From NCBI RefSeq assembly GCF_002632725.1, contig NZ_NJAI01000007.1:320369-384368 (forward strand): a stretch of DNA of 64,000 nt. Direction: 5' to 3'. Shown piece by piece: positions 1-8,337 of the stretch; positions within the stretch are counted from its first letter, which is position 1, and every line of letters begins with the position of its first letter. The notes under the pieces were generated by a model. That model saw only the letters and a list, made by a program, of their open reading frames with translations. It was not told where the DNA came from and searched no databases. Position numbers and translations under genes: made by a program. The DNA is from Xenorhabdus hominickii (GTDB lineage Bacteria > Pseudomonadota > Gammaproteobacteria > Enterobacterales > Enterobacteriaceae).

Positions 1-1835
1 CCAATTTTCCCACGTTGTTGGCTGTACAGTGTCATTTCAATAAATGAGTTCATCGTTACCAGACGTGAGAATAATTTCGCTAATACACTGCCCAGCAGCC
101 ATGGGCTGGTGCCAGCAAATTCCTGTTCATCGACTTCCAACTTAATACTGATGCCACGGGCAAAAACGATTGGGCCGGGTTCAGGAACCCGACAACAGAT
201 TGTCTCTAATGAGCAGTGGCGTATCCCATTGATTTGACGTTTCACAGCAGGTTCAGCGAGATTGGCATAGAGATTTAATAATTGCCGTAGTGCCTGAGTT
301 CCTTCTTCCTTATTTCTATCCATGAAATTCGTACAGTTAAGGTTGAGTTGGCTAATTAATTCCCATGATACTGAACCTTCAGCTAAAGCCGGGTGTGGGA
401 TAGTTGGCATTTTAAGAAAATCAATTTTGCTGATAGGAATGGAATCCAGCATGGAAAAACTGTCGATGTCTTGTTGTCGCAATATTGCCGGTAAGTCACG
501 ATTAGTACATAAGACGTCGGCACTTAAGTATTTGAGTTCATTAGGCCATGGTGATTGATGTTCATCGACAATGGAAACGAATGTTTCTGTACCGATATAG
601 CCGGTACGGGTTCCATAGTGATGAGCCTGCTCAGATAAAATCCGAGTGTCACGGCGCAGAGAAAAATACGCGCCGTAATTTCCCTGATCATTGCTGTTAG
701 TTGACCAGAAAGGACGGAATATACGTTCTTCTTTGTGCTGTGTATCGATACCGTGTAAGCGTTGGACAGAAAAAATTTCGTAATCCAGTGGGCGGATGTT
801 ATCCACGACCAAATGATATTCATTGGTACTTTCATCAACGGTGACATATTCGGTGATTTTGGGGAACAAATTAATCACGGGAGTACAGTTCAATGCCAGA
901 TAAGAGTTATCTACCAGACTCTCCAACTCTTTATCGATTTTGTCTAAAAGTAAGATCAGTTCAAATTCATTCTCTTTTTGAGAACTCTTCAATAAAGATC
1001 GCATACCCTGAATACTGAAAAACCGGAAACGTGCCGGAAAAGCAAAATACTCTTGGATTTGGCGATACCCACTGAAATTACGTGGATCATTAGGCAAAAG
1101 TGCCTGCTCATCATTGAATCCCTCATGATAAGGGGTGATATCAGGTAATACTTGATATTGTGGTGTCATACCCTCGGTATGACATATCATACCCACTGAA
1201 TGCTCCATCATCAGTTCCAGCAATTTATGGGATTGAATATCGGGTCCAGAAAGGAAGAATGTGAGTTTGTCCAAATGTAAATCGTTGAGGAAAAATTTTC
1301 CATTACAGGAAAGTCGGATCCGTAATGCACTGACAGCACCATATTGGTGAAGATTTAATCCCATAAGCGGAATGTTAGCGGGGATTTTGCCAAGCTCAAA
1401 GGATTGCAAACTGAGTGGTTGTAAAACGACGTCTTGTGAAGTCGCGTATTGGAAAGTTATCCCCTCTTTCTTCAGCGATTGACAGAGCATAATAGTACCG
1501 CGTGGTACTAAAAAACCGTGGCTGATGTCTCCCTTACTGATATCTGGCTGAAGTTCAGTGATCGCCATTGAGGGAGTGGGAGCCAGATAGTTTGGATATA
1601 ACATCTCCAGTAAGTACTGGGAAAAGCGGGGGAATTCGGCATCCATTTTTAACTGGATACGGGAAGTCAGAAAAGCAAAGCCTTCCATCAGGCGTTCAAC
1701 ATAGGGGTCGGCAACATCAATACCATGCATTCCCAGACGATTGGCAACTTTGGGGTAGCGCTCAGCAAACTCTTTGCCCATTTCACGCAAATACACCAGC
1801 TCACGGTTGTAATATTCCAACAATTTGTTGTTCAT
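1..1835 (-). CDS. tssF: T6SS baseplate subunit TssF, cluster A (3' end off the window)
   Basis: TssF (VasA/ImpG family) is a wedge component of the T6SS baseplate and works in the cytoplasm with TssG and TssE. The reading frame starts at the ATG at 1835 with the family's typical opening (MNNKLLEYYNREL, then LREMGKEFAERYPKVANRLG). It is in frame at the N-terminal 400 bases and at the last 59 bases, which I translated, and it leaves the window at base 1. Compared with the complete paralogue at 34267-36141, only about the last 13 residues and the stop are missing. The base count matches that copy, so I see no sign of an indel; the middle was not translated codon by codon. tssE lies 13 bp upstream. 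tssG and tssH probably follow beyond the left edge. Confidence 0.93.
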   Translation of the reverse strand, partial: MNNKLLEYYNRELVYLREMGKEFAERYPKVANRLGMHGIDVADPYVERLMEGFAFLTSRIQLKMDAEFPRFSQYLLEMLYPNYLAPTPSMAITELQPDISKGDISHGFLVPRGTIMLCQSLKKEGITFQYATSQDVVLQPLSLQSFELGKIPANIPLMGLNLHQYGAVSALRIRLSCNGKFFLNDLHLDKLTFFLSGPDIQSHKLLELMMEHSVGMICHTEGMTPQYQVLPDITPYHEGFNDEQALLPNDPRNFSGYRQIQEYFAFPARFRFFSIQGMRSLLKSSQKENEFELILLLDKIDKELESLVDNSYLALNCTPVINLFPKITEYVTVDESTNEYHLVVDNIRPLDYEIFSVQRLHGIDTQHKEERIFRPFWSTNSNDQGNYGAYFSLRRDTRILSEQAHHYGTRTGYIGTETFVSIVDEHQSPWPNELKYLSADVLCTNRDLPAILRQQDIDSFSMLDSIPISKIDFLKMPTIPHPALAEGSVSWELISQLNLNCTNFMDRNKEEGTQALRQLLNLYANLAEPAVKRQINGIRHCSLETICCRVPEPGPIVFARGISIKLEVDEQEFAGTSPWLLGSVLAKLFSRLVTMNSFIEMTLYSQQRGKI

Positions 1836-1848
1836 GTCCTCACCTGTT

Positions 1849-2403
1849 TTATCCAGCATTTTTCATAGCGAAATAACCATTTTCCAGATCAATATCACTT
1901 AGGAACAAAAACTCAATCGGCCAAGGTATACACCATAAAAACCCTTTTATCTCAATGGATAATACATTATAGAGTAACAGTGATTTCATATCGGAAATGC
2001 AGTTTACCTGGAGTTCATCGGGAATAATGCGTGGTTCAAAAATGTGAATAGCCTCAATGACCTTACTTTGGATATCACTCCATTCAATATCAGATATATT
2101 CTTACCGGCTAATGGCGTCAGGCCAAAATTATAAGTGGAGCGGCGTATTTCTGGAAAAGAGGAAATATCTTGGTTGAATTCCCTATTAATGCTGTTCAGT
2201 AGCCACTGCAAATCTCGCATGACATTTTTTCGCAGAGCACTGTGTGACAATAGGTGGCTGTTGACCGTTTCTTTTTTCTTGTCAGGTTCGTTATCCGTGA
2301 GCCTGTCAAGCAAAGAAGGTTGCATTCTATCTCTGGCTGTGATGCGTGCAGGGGGCTTCCGAGAGCGATAGCCGCCATGTAGCAAAGTTATATTGTCATT
2401 CAT
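1849..2403 (-). CDS. tssE: T6SS baseplate subunit TssE (gp25-like), cluster A
   Basis: This 184-residue protein belongs to the TssE/gp25-like family, the baseplate part that starts sheath polymerisation. The N-terminal third is basic and S/R-rich, with the ARITARDRMQPSLLDRLTDNEP block. The gp25-like core follows from about residue 60 (MRDLQWLLNSIN, YNFGLTPLAGK, IHIFEPRI). It resembles the copy at 36173-36727 over its whole length, including the C-terminal ENGYF stretch. It lies between tagH (82 bp upstream) and tssF (13 bp downstream) in one minus-strand operon. The start at 2403 matches the paralogue's MNNNIPLLHSGY start. Confidence 0.92.
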   Translation of the reverse strand: MNDNITLLHGGYRSRKPPARITARDRMQPSLLDRLTDNEPDKKKETVNSHLLSHSALRKNVMRDLQWLLNSINREFNQDISSFPEIRRSTYNFGLTPLAGKNISDIEWSDIQSKVIEAIHIFEPRIIPDELQVNCISDMKSLLLYNVLSIEIKGFLWCIPWPIEFLFLSDIDLENGYFAMKNAG

Positions 2404-2484
2404 CGGTCACCTTATGGATATTGTGATTATGGGAAGTATTGATTGAGGCGACGAAATGATTGCAGGGGGATGTTTCAATTCTTT

Positions 2485-4314
2485 TTAGTTTTTTGCTTTA
2501 TTTTGAGAATCTTTATATCGGTTGATTTCTGTCTCATAAGCTTGTCGGAAGTTTTCACCAAGCGGTGCATAACCTTGTTCAAGTTCATTGACAGTTTTCT
2601 GATAATTGTGGGTGAGGTAATCCCATAAAGAAGCTTTGTGAGTTGATGATAAAGGGAGATGAGGAACACCCTCTTTCTCACATACTCTTTGCTCAATAAC
2701 CGAGGGTGCGAACGTTTGTAAAATATCTGTAGTAATGGCACGTAACCCTGCAATCATGCCTAATTGATGTGCTTGCAAATCGATTAAAACATCATATGTT
2801 GCCTGCTCTGGTGACATAAAACCCGGCATATGGTCACCAAACATTTGAATCAGCACGGCTTGGCCGGAAGGTAAAAGCTTAAATGGATTGTTGGTATCTA
2901 TCAAGATTTGAGTTATGTCAGCATTAGCTTTGTGTTTTAGCTGATTGCGGGAAGCATTGAGTGCCATAATGCCTTGGGTTAATTGACAAAGTAATTTGCC
3001 CAACTGATACATTGCATGTTCATCAAATAGTGGTCTTTGAATATGCTTGAGTCCCATTCCGTCCAATAAGGCTGCCAGTAGGTTACCCTCTAATTTTTCT
3101 CCTTTGGTTTGGGGAGGCACAGGAGAATGGGATACATATGTTTTGGGAGCAATATCAAGACGGTTACTGTTATTAATATCAGAAAGTAGTGGATTGTTGG
3201 CCCCGTATTGGTGATTAACTAAGTTTTGCTCATGATTCTGATCAGTATGTGAACTGGATGAAGTCGGGGAAAACGTATCTTCTTTTATTTCTTCAGAAAG
3301 ATATTTTGTTAGGTTTTTGGTTGTTTCTTCCGTATTGAAGAGTGGCTGTGAAGGGGATGCCGAAGCCGAAGTTAAATAAGATGATAGATCCTTATCCTGA
3401 TTGAGTGTTTTTTGTTGTTTAGACATAGTTAAATCGTTCGGGGATGTCAATGGTTCAGCATTATCCAGCATCAAGTGCAAAGGGTCATCATTTTGAATAT
3501 ATTGTGCATGCTTATCGGCAAATAGTAGCAGTGGGTCAACTCCCCGCTTGTCACCTCGGTTACCATTCTGATTATTCCACTCTAATAACGTGCCGGGAGT
3601 ACAGTTATTCAGAATATCTTCCTGAGCATTGTTTTCTGAATGAAACATTGTCACCGGATCAGTGGCACGGTACTGCAAGGCATGAAGATCGATTGTGGTT
3701 TCCATTTGTCCTAGTGGATCAATGGGATTACGTTCTTGATGTTGTTGAGGCTTTATGAGTGGATTATTGTCATTCAATTCATGAGGTGTCTGTTGAGAAT
3801 TTTGAATTGACGTCACTTCGGATGTCGTTTTGGGTGGTATTGTTTTGGGCATAGTGAAAGAGTTTTCCAATCCGTCCCAGACCTCATTGGGGATCTCCTT
3901 ATTTGTTTCTGTATTGCTGGATGAAGACTGTGCAGGGCTGGGATTAGTGCTGAGAACAGTATTGAGGACACGAGTTGTTGCTAAAGGTGGTGAACTTTGG
4001 CTGATATTAATCACTTGTATTTGATAATCGCCAATATTCAGCACATCTCCATCACGAACTTCAACCTGACGATCAGGTGCCATAGGTATTGCATTCAGCA
4101 AAATCTCAGAGGCAGCACCACGATTGATCATACAGCACTCACCAGTGGCAGAAATGGATACAGATGCTTGTAAACTGGCTATGGCCTGCTCTTCATCAGG
4201 CAAAATCCAGTCATTCTCTGTGCTGCATCCGATCGTACCGCCTGGGGATGTGAAGTTGAAACTGAGCTGTGGCGGTCTGTTTGTACCGATGTTTTTAACA
4301 ATGGTGAATTGCAT
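2485..4314 (-). CDS. tagH: FHA-domain T6SS protein (TagH/Fha type), cluster A
   Basis: This is a T6SS-associated forkhead-associated (FHA) protein of about 609 residues. The N-terminal 100 residues form the FHA domain (PGGTIGCSTENDWILPD, then the NRGAASEILLN and RDGDVLNIGDYQIQV strands). A long polar, Asn/Gln/Ser-rich linker covers roughly 115-390. The conserved C-terminal T6SS domain runs from about 410 (LLAALLDGMGLKHI, NNPFKLLPSG, PGFMSPEQATYDVL). I start it at 4314 (MQFTIVKN), which matches the paralogue's MRFAIVKN. An in-frame start at 4422 would overlap hcp and read through the intergenic hairpin. FHA proteins bind phosphothreonine and often respond to a PpkA kinase, but no kinase or phosphatase gene is visible nearby. 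Confidence 0.87.
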   Translation of the reverse strand: MQFTIVKNIGTNRPPQLSFNFTSPGGTIGCSTENDWILPDEEQAIASLQASVSISATGECCMINRGAASEILLNAIPMAPDRQVEVRDGDVLNIGDYQIQVINISQSSPPLATTRVLNTVLSTNPSPAQSSSSNTETNKEIPNEVWDGLENSFTMPKTIPPKTTSEVTSIQNSQQTPHELNDNNPLIKPQQHQERNPIDPLGQMETTIDLHALQYRATDPVTMFHSENNAQEDILNNCTPGTLLEWNNQNGNRGDKRGVDPLLLFADKHAQYIQNDDPLHLMLDNAEPLTSPNDLTMSKQQKTLNQDKDLSSYLTSASASPSQPLFNTEETTKNLTKYLSEEIKEDTFSPTSSSSHTDQNHEQNLVNHQYGANNPLLSDINNSNRLDIAPKTYVSHSPVPPQTKGEKLEGNLLAALLDGMGLKHIQRPLFDEHAMYQLGKLLCQLTQGIMALNASRNQLKHKANADITQILIDTNNPFKLLPSGQAVLIQMFGDHMPGFMSPEQATYDVLIDLQAHQLGMIAGLRAITTDILQTFAPSVIEQRVCEKEGVPHLPLSSTHKASLWDYLTHNYQKTVNELEQGYAPLGENFRQAYETEINRYKDSQNKAKN

Positions 4315-4342
4315 AATCCTGAGGCCTATTGTTGGTGGGAGA

Positions 4343-4367
4343 TAACCTCCCCCTATGGGGGAGGTTA
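4343..4367 (-). promoter_or_regulatory. GC-rich hairpin between hcp and tagH, cluster A
   Basis: This is a perfect 11-bp inverted repeat (taacctccccc / gggggaggtta) with a 3-nt TAT loop. It lies 24 bp after the hcp stop and 28 bp before the tagH start. No T-run follows it on the transcribed strand, so it is not a classical terminator. A processing or mRNA 3'-end stabilising role for hcp is an inference. Cluster B has a hairpin of different sequence at the same place. Confidence 0.6.
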
Positions 4368-4391
4368 CTGGTATCACTTGTATAGGTAAGA

Positions 4392-4877
4392 TTATTGGAT
4401 TTCTTTTGTTTGGGCATCCCATATCCAGGTAACTGAGGCTGCTGGTTTGCCTGTATAATCTACAGGAGAATAGGAGAAATCAATTTTTTGGGGTTTTATA
4501 ATAACCTGTATAACACTATCAGAGGGGCTGCCACTATTGACTGCTGTAATAAAAGTATTAGTAAGCACATATTTACTCCATAGTGTGGGAACATCATTAC
4601 CAGTTGTGTGGAGCATATGTATTTCTGTTTTCGGAATATGTTTGCCTTTTAAGCAGTATTGTTCTATAGCAGTGATGGATTTATCATAATTAAGATGAAG
4701 AGTGAAATCGGATATTTGACCTTTACCACCAGACCAGCTTCCGGTTTCCTGTGAAATAAGAGGGACATTCGTTATAATACGGCTAAGATAGAGAACACCT
4801 ATCCAACCCTCATAACCTTTAGTTTTAGATTCACCCTCAATATCGTCAAACTTCACGAAAGTGTACATTTCGGACAT
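4392..4877 (-). CDS. hcp: Hcp tube protein, cluster A
   Basis: This 161-residue Hcp-family protein should form the hexameric rings of the T6SS inner tube. The order of elements fits the family: an N-terminal FVKFDDIEGES strand, YEGWIGVL, a central LHLNYDKSI segment followed by YCLKGKHIP, and a C-terminal strand block (VIQVIIKPQKIDFSYSP, VTWIWD). A GAGGTG ribosome binding site lies 8 nt before the ATG. It sits between tssC and tagH exactly as in cluster B. The sequence is very different from the cluster B Hcp (38568-39059), although the flanking genes are near copies. This makes it the most diverged core gene of the pair. Confidence 0.88.
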   Translation of the reverse strand: MSEMYTFVKFDDIEGESKTKGYEGWIGVLYLSRIITNVPLISQETGSWSGGKGQISDFTLHLNYDKSITAIEQYCLKGKHIPKTEIHMLHTTGNDVPTLWSKYVLTNTFITAVNSGSPSDSVIQVIIKPQKIDFSYSPVDYTGKPAASVTWIWDAQTKEIQ

Positions 4878-5037
4878 AATATTTACACCTCAAATCTTAT
4901 TAATAGGGAAATACTCAATAACTTATTAAAAATAATTGAGTGATATATTTTTTAATGTAAAAAAGTTATATGTTGATGAGAGATCACAGATAAAAACAAA
5001 ATATTCTGAATGGGAACATTGATTCTGAAATTAAAAG

Positions 5038-6540
5038 TTAAGATTTTTTTAATGAAGGTAATTTTGATACTAAGCGTAAAGAAACAGTCAAGCCTTCTAA
5101 TTGATAGTGAGGACGCAGGAAAAATTTAGCGTGATAATATCCAGGGTTATCTTCTAATTCTGTTACCTGAACTTCTGCATTTGCCAAGGGTTTTCGTGCC
5201 TTGACTCCCTGCGATGAGTTGATCGGGTCACCATCAACGTAGTTTATTATCCAGTTATTCAGCCAGTTCTCCATATCAGCACGTTCCTGAAAAGTCCCAA
5301 TCTTGTCACGCACAATACATTTCAGGTAATGAGCAAAACGGCAGCAGGCAAATAAATAGGGGAGCCGTGCTGAAAGATTAGCGTTGGCGGTAGCATCAGG
5401 ATCGTAATATTCCGCGGGTTTTTGCAATGATTGGGCGCCAATAAAGGCTGCCATATCGGTGTTTTTGCGATGCAATAATGGAATAAACCCATTTTTTGCT
5501 AATTCTGCTTCACGGCGATCACTAATGGCGATCTCTGTGGGGCATTTCATATCAACTCCTCCATCATCGGATGGGAAAGTATAACAAGGTAAATTTTCCA
5601 CGATCCCTCCGGATTCTACGCCGCGGATAGAAGTACACCAGCCATACTGTTTAAAAGAGCGATTAATATTAACGCCCATTGCATAAGCAGCATTGGCCCA
5701 AGTGTAGTTACTATGAGTAGGACCTTCGGTATCTTCCTCAAAATTGAAAGCATCTACAGGGTTGGTCTTGTTGCCATAAGGCAGACGAGAAAGAAAACGG
5801 GGTAGCACCAATCCTAAATAACGCACATCTTCCGATTCACGCAAACCGCACCAAGGGGCATATTCCGTATTTTGGAAAATTTTGGTCAGATCGCGTGGAT
5901 TGGACAACTCTTGCCAGGATTCCATTTGTAGAACACCTGGAGCGGCACCTGAAATAAATGGGCAATGTGCTGCTGCGCTTATTTGTGCTATTTGACGTAA
6001 AAGCTCAACATCAGGTGCAGTATGATCGAAATAATAATCCCCAATCAGGCAACCATAAGGCTCACCCCCAAATTGACCATATTCTGTTTCATAGATTTTT
6101 TTGAAAATAGGACTTTGATCCCAGCTAACCCCTCTGAAACGTTTCAACGTATTGTGCAACTCTTTTTTGGTAATGCACATTACACGGATTTTAAGCATCT
6201 CATCGGTTTCTGTATTATTGACCAGATAATGCAGACCACGCCAAGCGCCCTCCAGAGACTGAAATTCGTTATGGTGTAAAATATGATTAATTTGCTTTGA
6301 TAGCTTGTTATCAATTTCGGCAATCAGGGTTTGAATGGTACGGTAGGTGTCACCAGAGACAGTGACGGCATTTTCCAGCGCCTGCTGTGCCAGTGTGGTC
6401 ACCGCTTCTTCAACTGCGCTGCGTGCCTGATCATTCTGCGGACGAAATTCTTTGTTCAGTAATACACTCAGCTCATCAGGAGTATACTCCTTAGGGGCTT
6501 GTTCTTGCTGAAGTTCGACTTCTTGTTCAGTAGTAGCCAT
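5038..6540 (-). CDS. tssC: T6SS sheath large subunit TssC, cluster A
   Basis: TssC (VipB) is the large subunit of the contractile sheath and pairs with TssB in the cytoplasm. This copy has 500 residues, the usual length. Family landmarks include SLEGAWRGLHYLV near 95-107, the GQFGGEPYGCLIGDYYFDH block, FLSRLPYG, and the C-terminal PHYQLEGLTVSLRLVSKLP. It starts at 6540 with an AGGAG site, 3 bp after tssB. From SIRGVESGG to ATANANL, roughly 85 consecutive residues are identical to the cluster B protein, although the underlying DNA differs at many third codon positions. Confidence 0.96.
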   Translation of the reverse strand: MATTEQEVELQQEQAPKEYTPDELSVLLNKEFRPQNDQARSAVEEAVTTLAQQALENAVTVSGDTYRTIQTLIAEIDNKLSKQINHILHHNEFQSLEGAWRGLHYLVNNTETDEMLKIRVMCITKKELHNTLKRFRGVSWDQSPIFKKIYETEYGQFGGEPYGCLIGDYYFDHTAPDVELLRQIAQISAAAHCPFISGAAPGVLQMESWQELSNPRDLTKIFQNTEYAPWCGLRESEDVRYLGLVLPRFLSRLPYGNKTNPVDAFNFEEDTEGPTHSNYTWANAAYAMGVNINRSFKQYGWCTSIRGVESGGIVENLPCYTFPSDDGGVDMKCPTEIAISDRREAELAKNGFIPLLHRKNTDMAAFIGAQSLQKPAEYYDPDATANANLSARLPYLFACCRFAHYLKCIVRDKIGTFQERADMENWLNNWIINYVDGDPINSSQGVKARKPLANAEVQVTELEDNPGYYHAKFFLRPHYQLEGLTVSLRLVSKLPSLKKS

Positions 6541-6543
6541 TAA

Positions 6544-7098
6544 TTACTCCTTATCCTCAATCCCTTCTTCAGTGGTACTTTTTGTTTCAGTGGCACTGTG
6601 TTCGGCTGCGGGTTTTGGGGCTTCAGCCAGTGATTTCATCAGGGCTGGGTTTTGCAGAATATCGGTAATCAGTTGTTCTGCACCGCTTTTACCGTCCATA
6701 TAAGATAATAAGTTTATCAGTTGGGTTCGCGCTTCCAGTAGTTGAGCCATAGGTTGTACTTTTTTGGCAATGGCATCAGGTTGGAAATCCTCCATTCTTT
6801 CAAATGTTAATTCGATATTTAGTTTTTCGTCATCTGCCAGAGTGTTATCAACCTGAAAAACAATCCGGGGTTTGATTGATTTCATCCGATCATCAAAGTT
6901 ATCAATATCAATTTCCATGAAATTTCGATCATTAACGTCAGGCAATTCTTCTATGGGTTTACCTGCCAAATCAGCCATTACTCCCATAACAAACGGCAGT
7001 TGAACTTTTTGTTCTGAGCCGTAAAGCTCGACATCATATTCAATCTGTACGCGCGGAGGTCGATTTCGACCAATAAACTTTTGTCCACTGGATTTCAT
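6544..7098 (-). CDS. tssB: T6SS sheath small subunit TssB, cluster A
   Basis: TssB (VipA) is the small sheath subunit; its helices interlock with TssC and expose the site that ClpV uses. This 184-residue protein opens with MKSSGQKFIGRNRPPRVQIE, then LPFVMGVMADLAGKP, and ends in an acidic Glu/Thr-rich tail that is longer than in the cluster B copy (176 residues). The stop is 3 bp before the tssC start, so the two are translated from the same message, as their 1:1 stoichiometry requires. Upstream lies a 122-bp AT-rich gap to tssA, with room for an internal promoter, although I could not identify one. Confidence 0.95.
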   Translation of the reverse strand: MKSSGQKFIGRNRPPRVQIEYDVELYGSEQKVQLPFVMGVMADLAGKPIEELPDVNDRNFMEIDIDNFDDRMKSIKPRIVFQVDNTLADDEKLNIELTFERMEDFQPDAIAKKVQPMAQLLEARTQLINLLSYMDGKSGAEQLITDILQNPALMKSLAEAPKPAAEHSATETKSTTEEGIEDKE

Positions 7099-7220
7099 GA
7101 CAAGTTCTCCATTGCTGGCTAAATAACTAAATTAATAAGAACGATTAATAATAAATATTAATAAGAAATAACAGCTAATAAGAATGAGGAAAAAGGAAAT
7201 AAGACAATATTCAGTTAATT

Positions 7221-8294
7221 CTAATTAAAATTATCTGAATCAGAGTCGATATTACCGGAGCGACCAAAAATAACTTCGAGTCGGTTTAATCCCTCAGGGG
7301 CAAGATCATAAACAATGTCAATAAAGTCACGATCAATTAACCGCTGAATGCGATCAATCATCATAGGAGCTGGATGGCTGGGTTCATGCTGAACAAAATA
7401 ACTTTTGGCTTTTTCTAATAATATTCGAGCCTCATCACGATTGTTGATTTCAACATCGTGCCAATGAATAAATGTCATATTTGTCGACGTCATGGCTGAT
7501 GATAATTTTGCTTGTACCATAGATGGTGGGGTTTCAGGTTCATCCTGATTGGATGACTCTTCAGAGATATCTATAGTTGGTTGAGGTGAAGGGCAAAATT
7601 TGATCACGTCATTCAAGTGTTTTAAAAATTTGGATAACTCAGGAACTTGGCCGGCTGATAATTTTTGACGAATAATGTTGAGGATTGCGAGAATGCTGTC
7701 TCTAATTTTTATTAGTGCTGCAATTTCTGGGACACTGGCCTGTTGTTTCAATTCATCCAGCAATCGGGTGCGTCCTCCCGTATAGCCACTAATTTCATTT
7801 ATGGAACCATCCAGCAAGGAATATACTTCATACAGAGACAATTCTTTCGAAGGATTTTTCAGCAGAGTGGAATGTTGCGCTTGCAACATAAACGGCGAAC
7901 CATCCTCAATAGCAGCGAATACGTTAAGACGAAATAAGGGATCATATTCGCCTTCAAATTCTAGTGTTGGCCAGACTTCCTCCCAATAGCGTTCCAATGT
8001 TTGCTTGAGTAAATCCAGACCATCCGCATAACCACATAAGCCCTGTATTTCCAACCATGATTGTGTTAGCGCAATGATGATACGCAGATCTTTGGTACGG
8101 CTTAATAAGGTAATGGATTGTTTTTCCACCTGTATCCAGTCCGGGGGTTCTTCTGGAATAGTAACATCCCCAAATTGCTGTTCTGCTTTCCCGAGCAAAG
8201 AATATTCTAGTGCTATAAATTCGGCGTCATATTCCAAATTCTCTCCGCAGGGTAATTCGGCACTGATGGGTTCGAGTAATACATCGATATTCAT
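7221..8294 (-). CDS. tssA: T6SS assembly protein TssA, cluster A
   Basis: This 357-residue protein has the ImpA/TssA N-terminal domain (ISAELPCGENLEYDAEF at 9-25, then a QSWLEIQGLCGYADGL helix and ERYWEEVWP). TssA proteins organise baseplate docking and sheath growth. The C-terminal part (NRDEARILLEKAKSYFVQHEPSHPAPMMI) matches the short TssA class. The middle, about 220-275, is a Ser/Pro/Glu-rich linker that differs from cluster B. It lies 43 bp after tssM. The start at 8294 gives MNIDVLLEPIS, parallel to MNIDTLLTPIS in the paralogue. Confidence 0.92.
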   Translation of the reverse strand: MNIDVLLEPISAELPCGENLEYDAEFIALEYSLLGKAEQQFGDVTIPEEPPDWIQVEKQSITLLSRTKDLRIIIALTQSWLEIQGLCGYADGLDLLKQTLERYWEEVWPTLEFEGEYDPLFRLNVFAAIEDGSPFMLQAQHSTLLKNPSKELSLYEVYSLLDGSINEISGYTGGRTRLLDELKQQASVPEIAALIKIRDSILAILNIIRQKLSAGQVPELSKFLKHLNDVIKFCPSPQPTIDISEESSNQDEPETPPSMVQAKLSSAMTSTNMTFIHWHDVEINNRDEARILLEKAKSYFVQHEPSHPAPMMIDRIQRLIDRDFIDIVYDLAPEGLNRLEVIFGRSGNIDSDSDNFN

Positions 8295-8337
8295 AGTAAA
8301 TTTTTGCTCATATTGATGATTAGGGCGCGGTCTATTT

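Noticed and set aside
2196..2378. Small ORFs overlapping tssE and other T6SS genes in other frames
   Set aside because: They are shadows of long, well-supported genes; none carries a recognisable domain.
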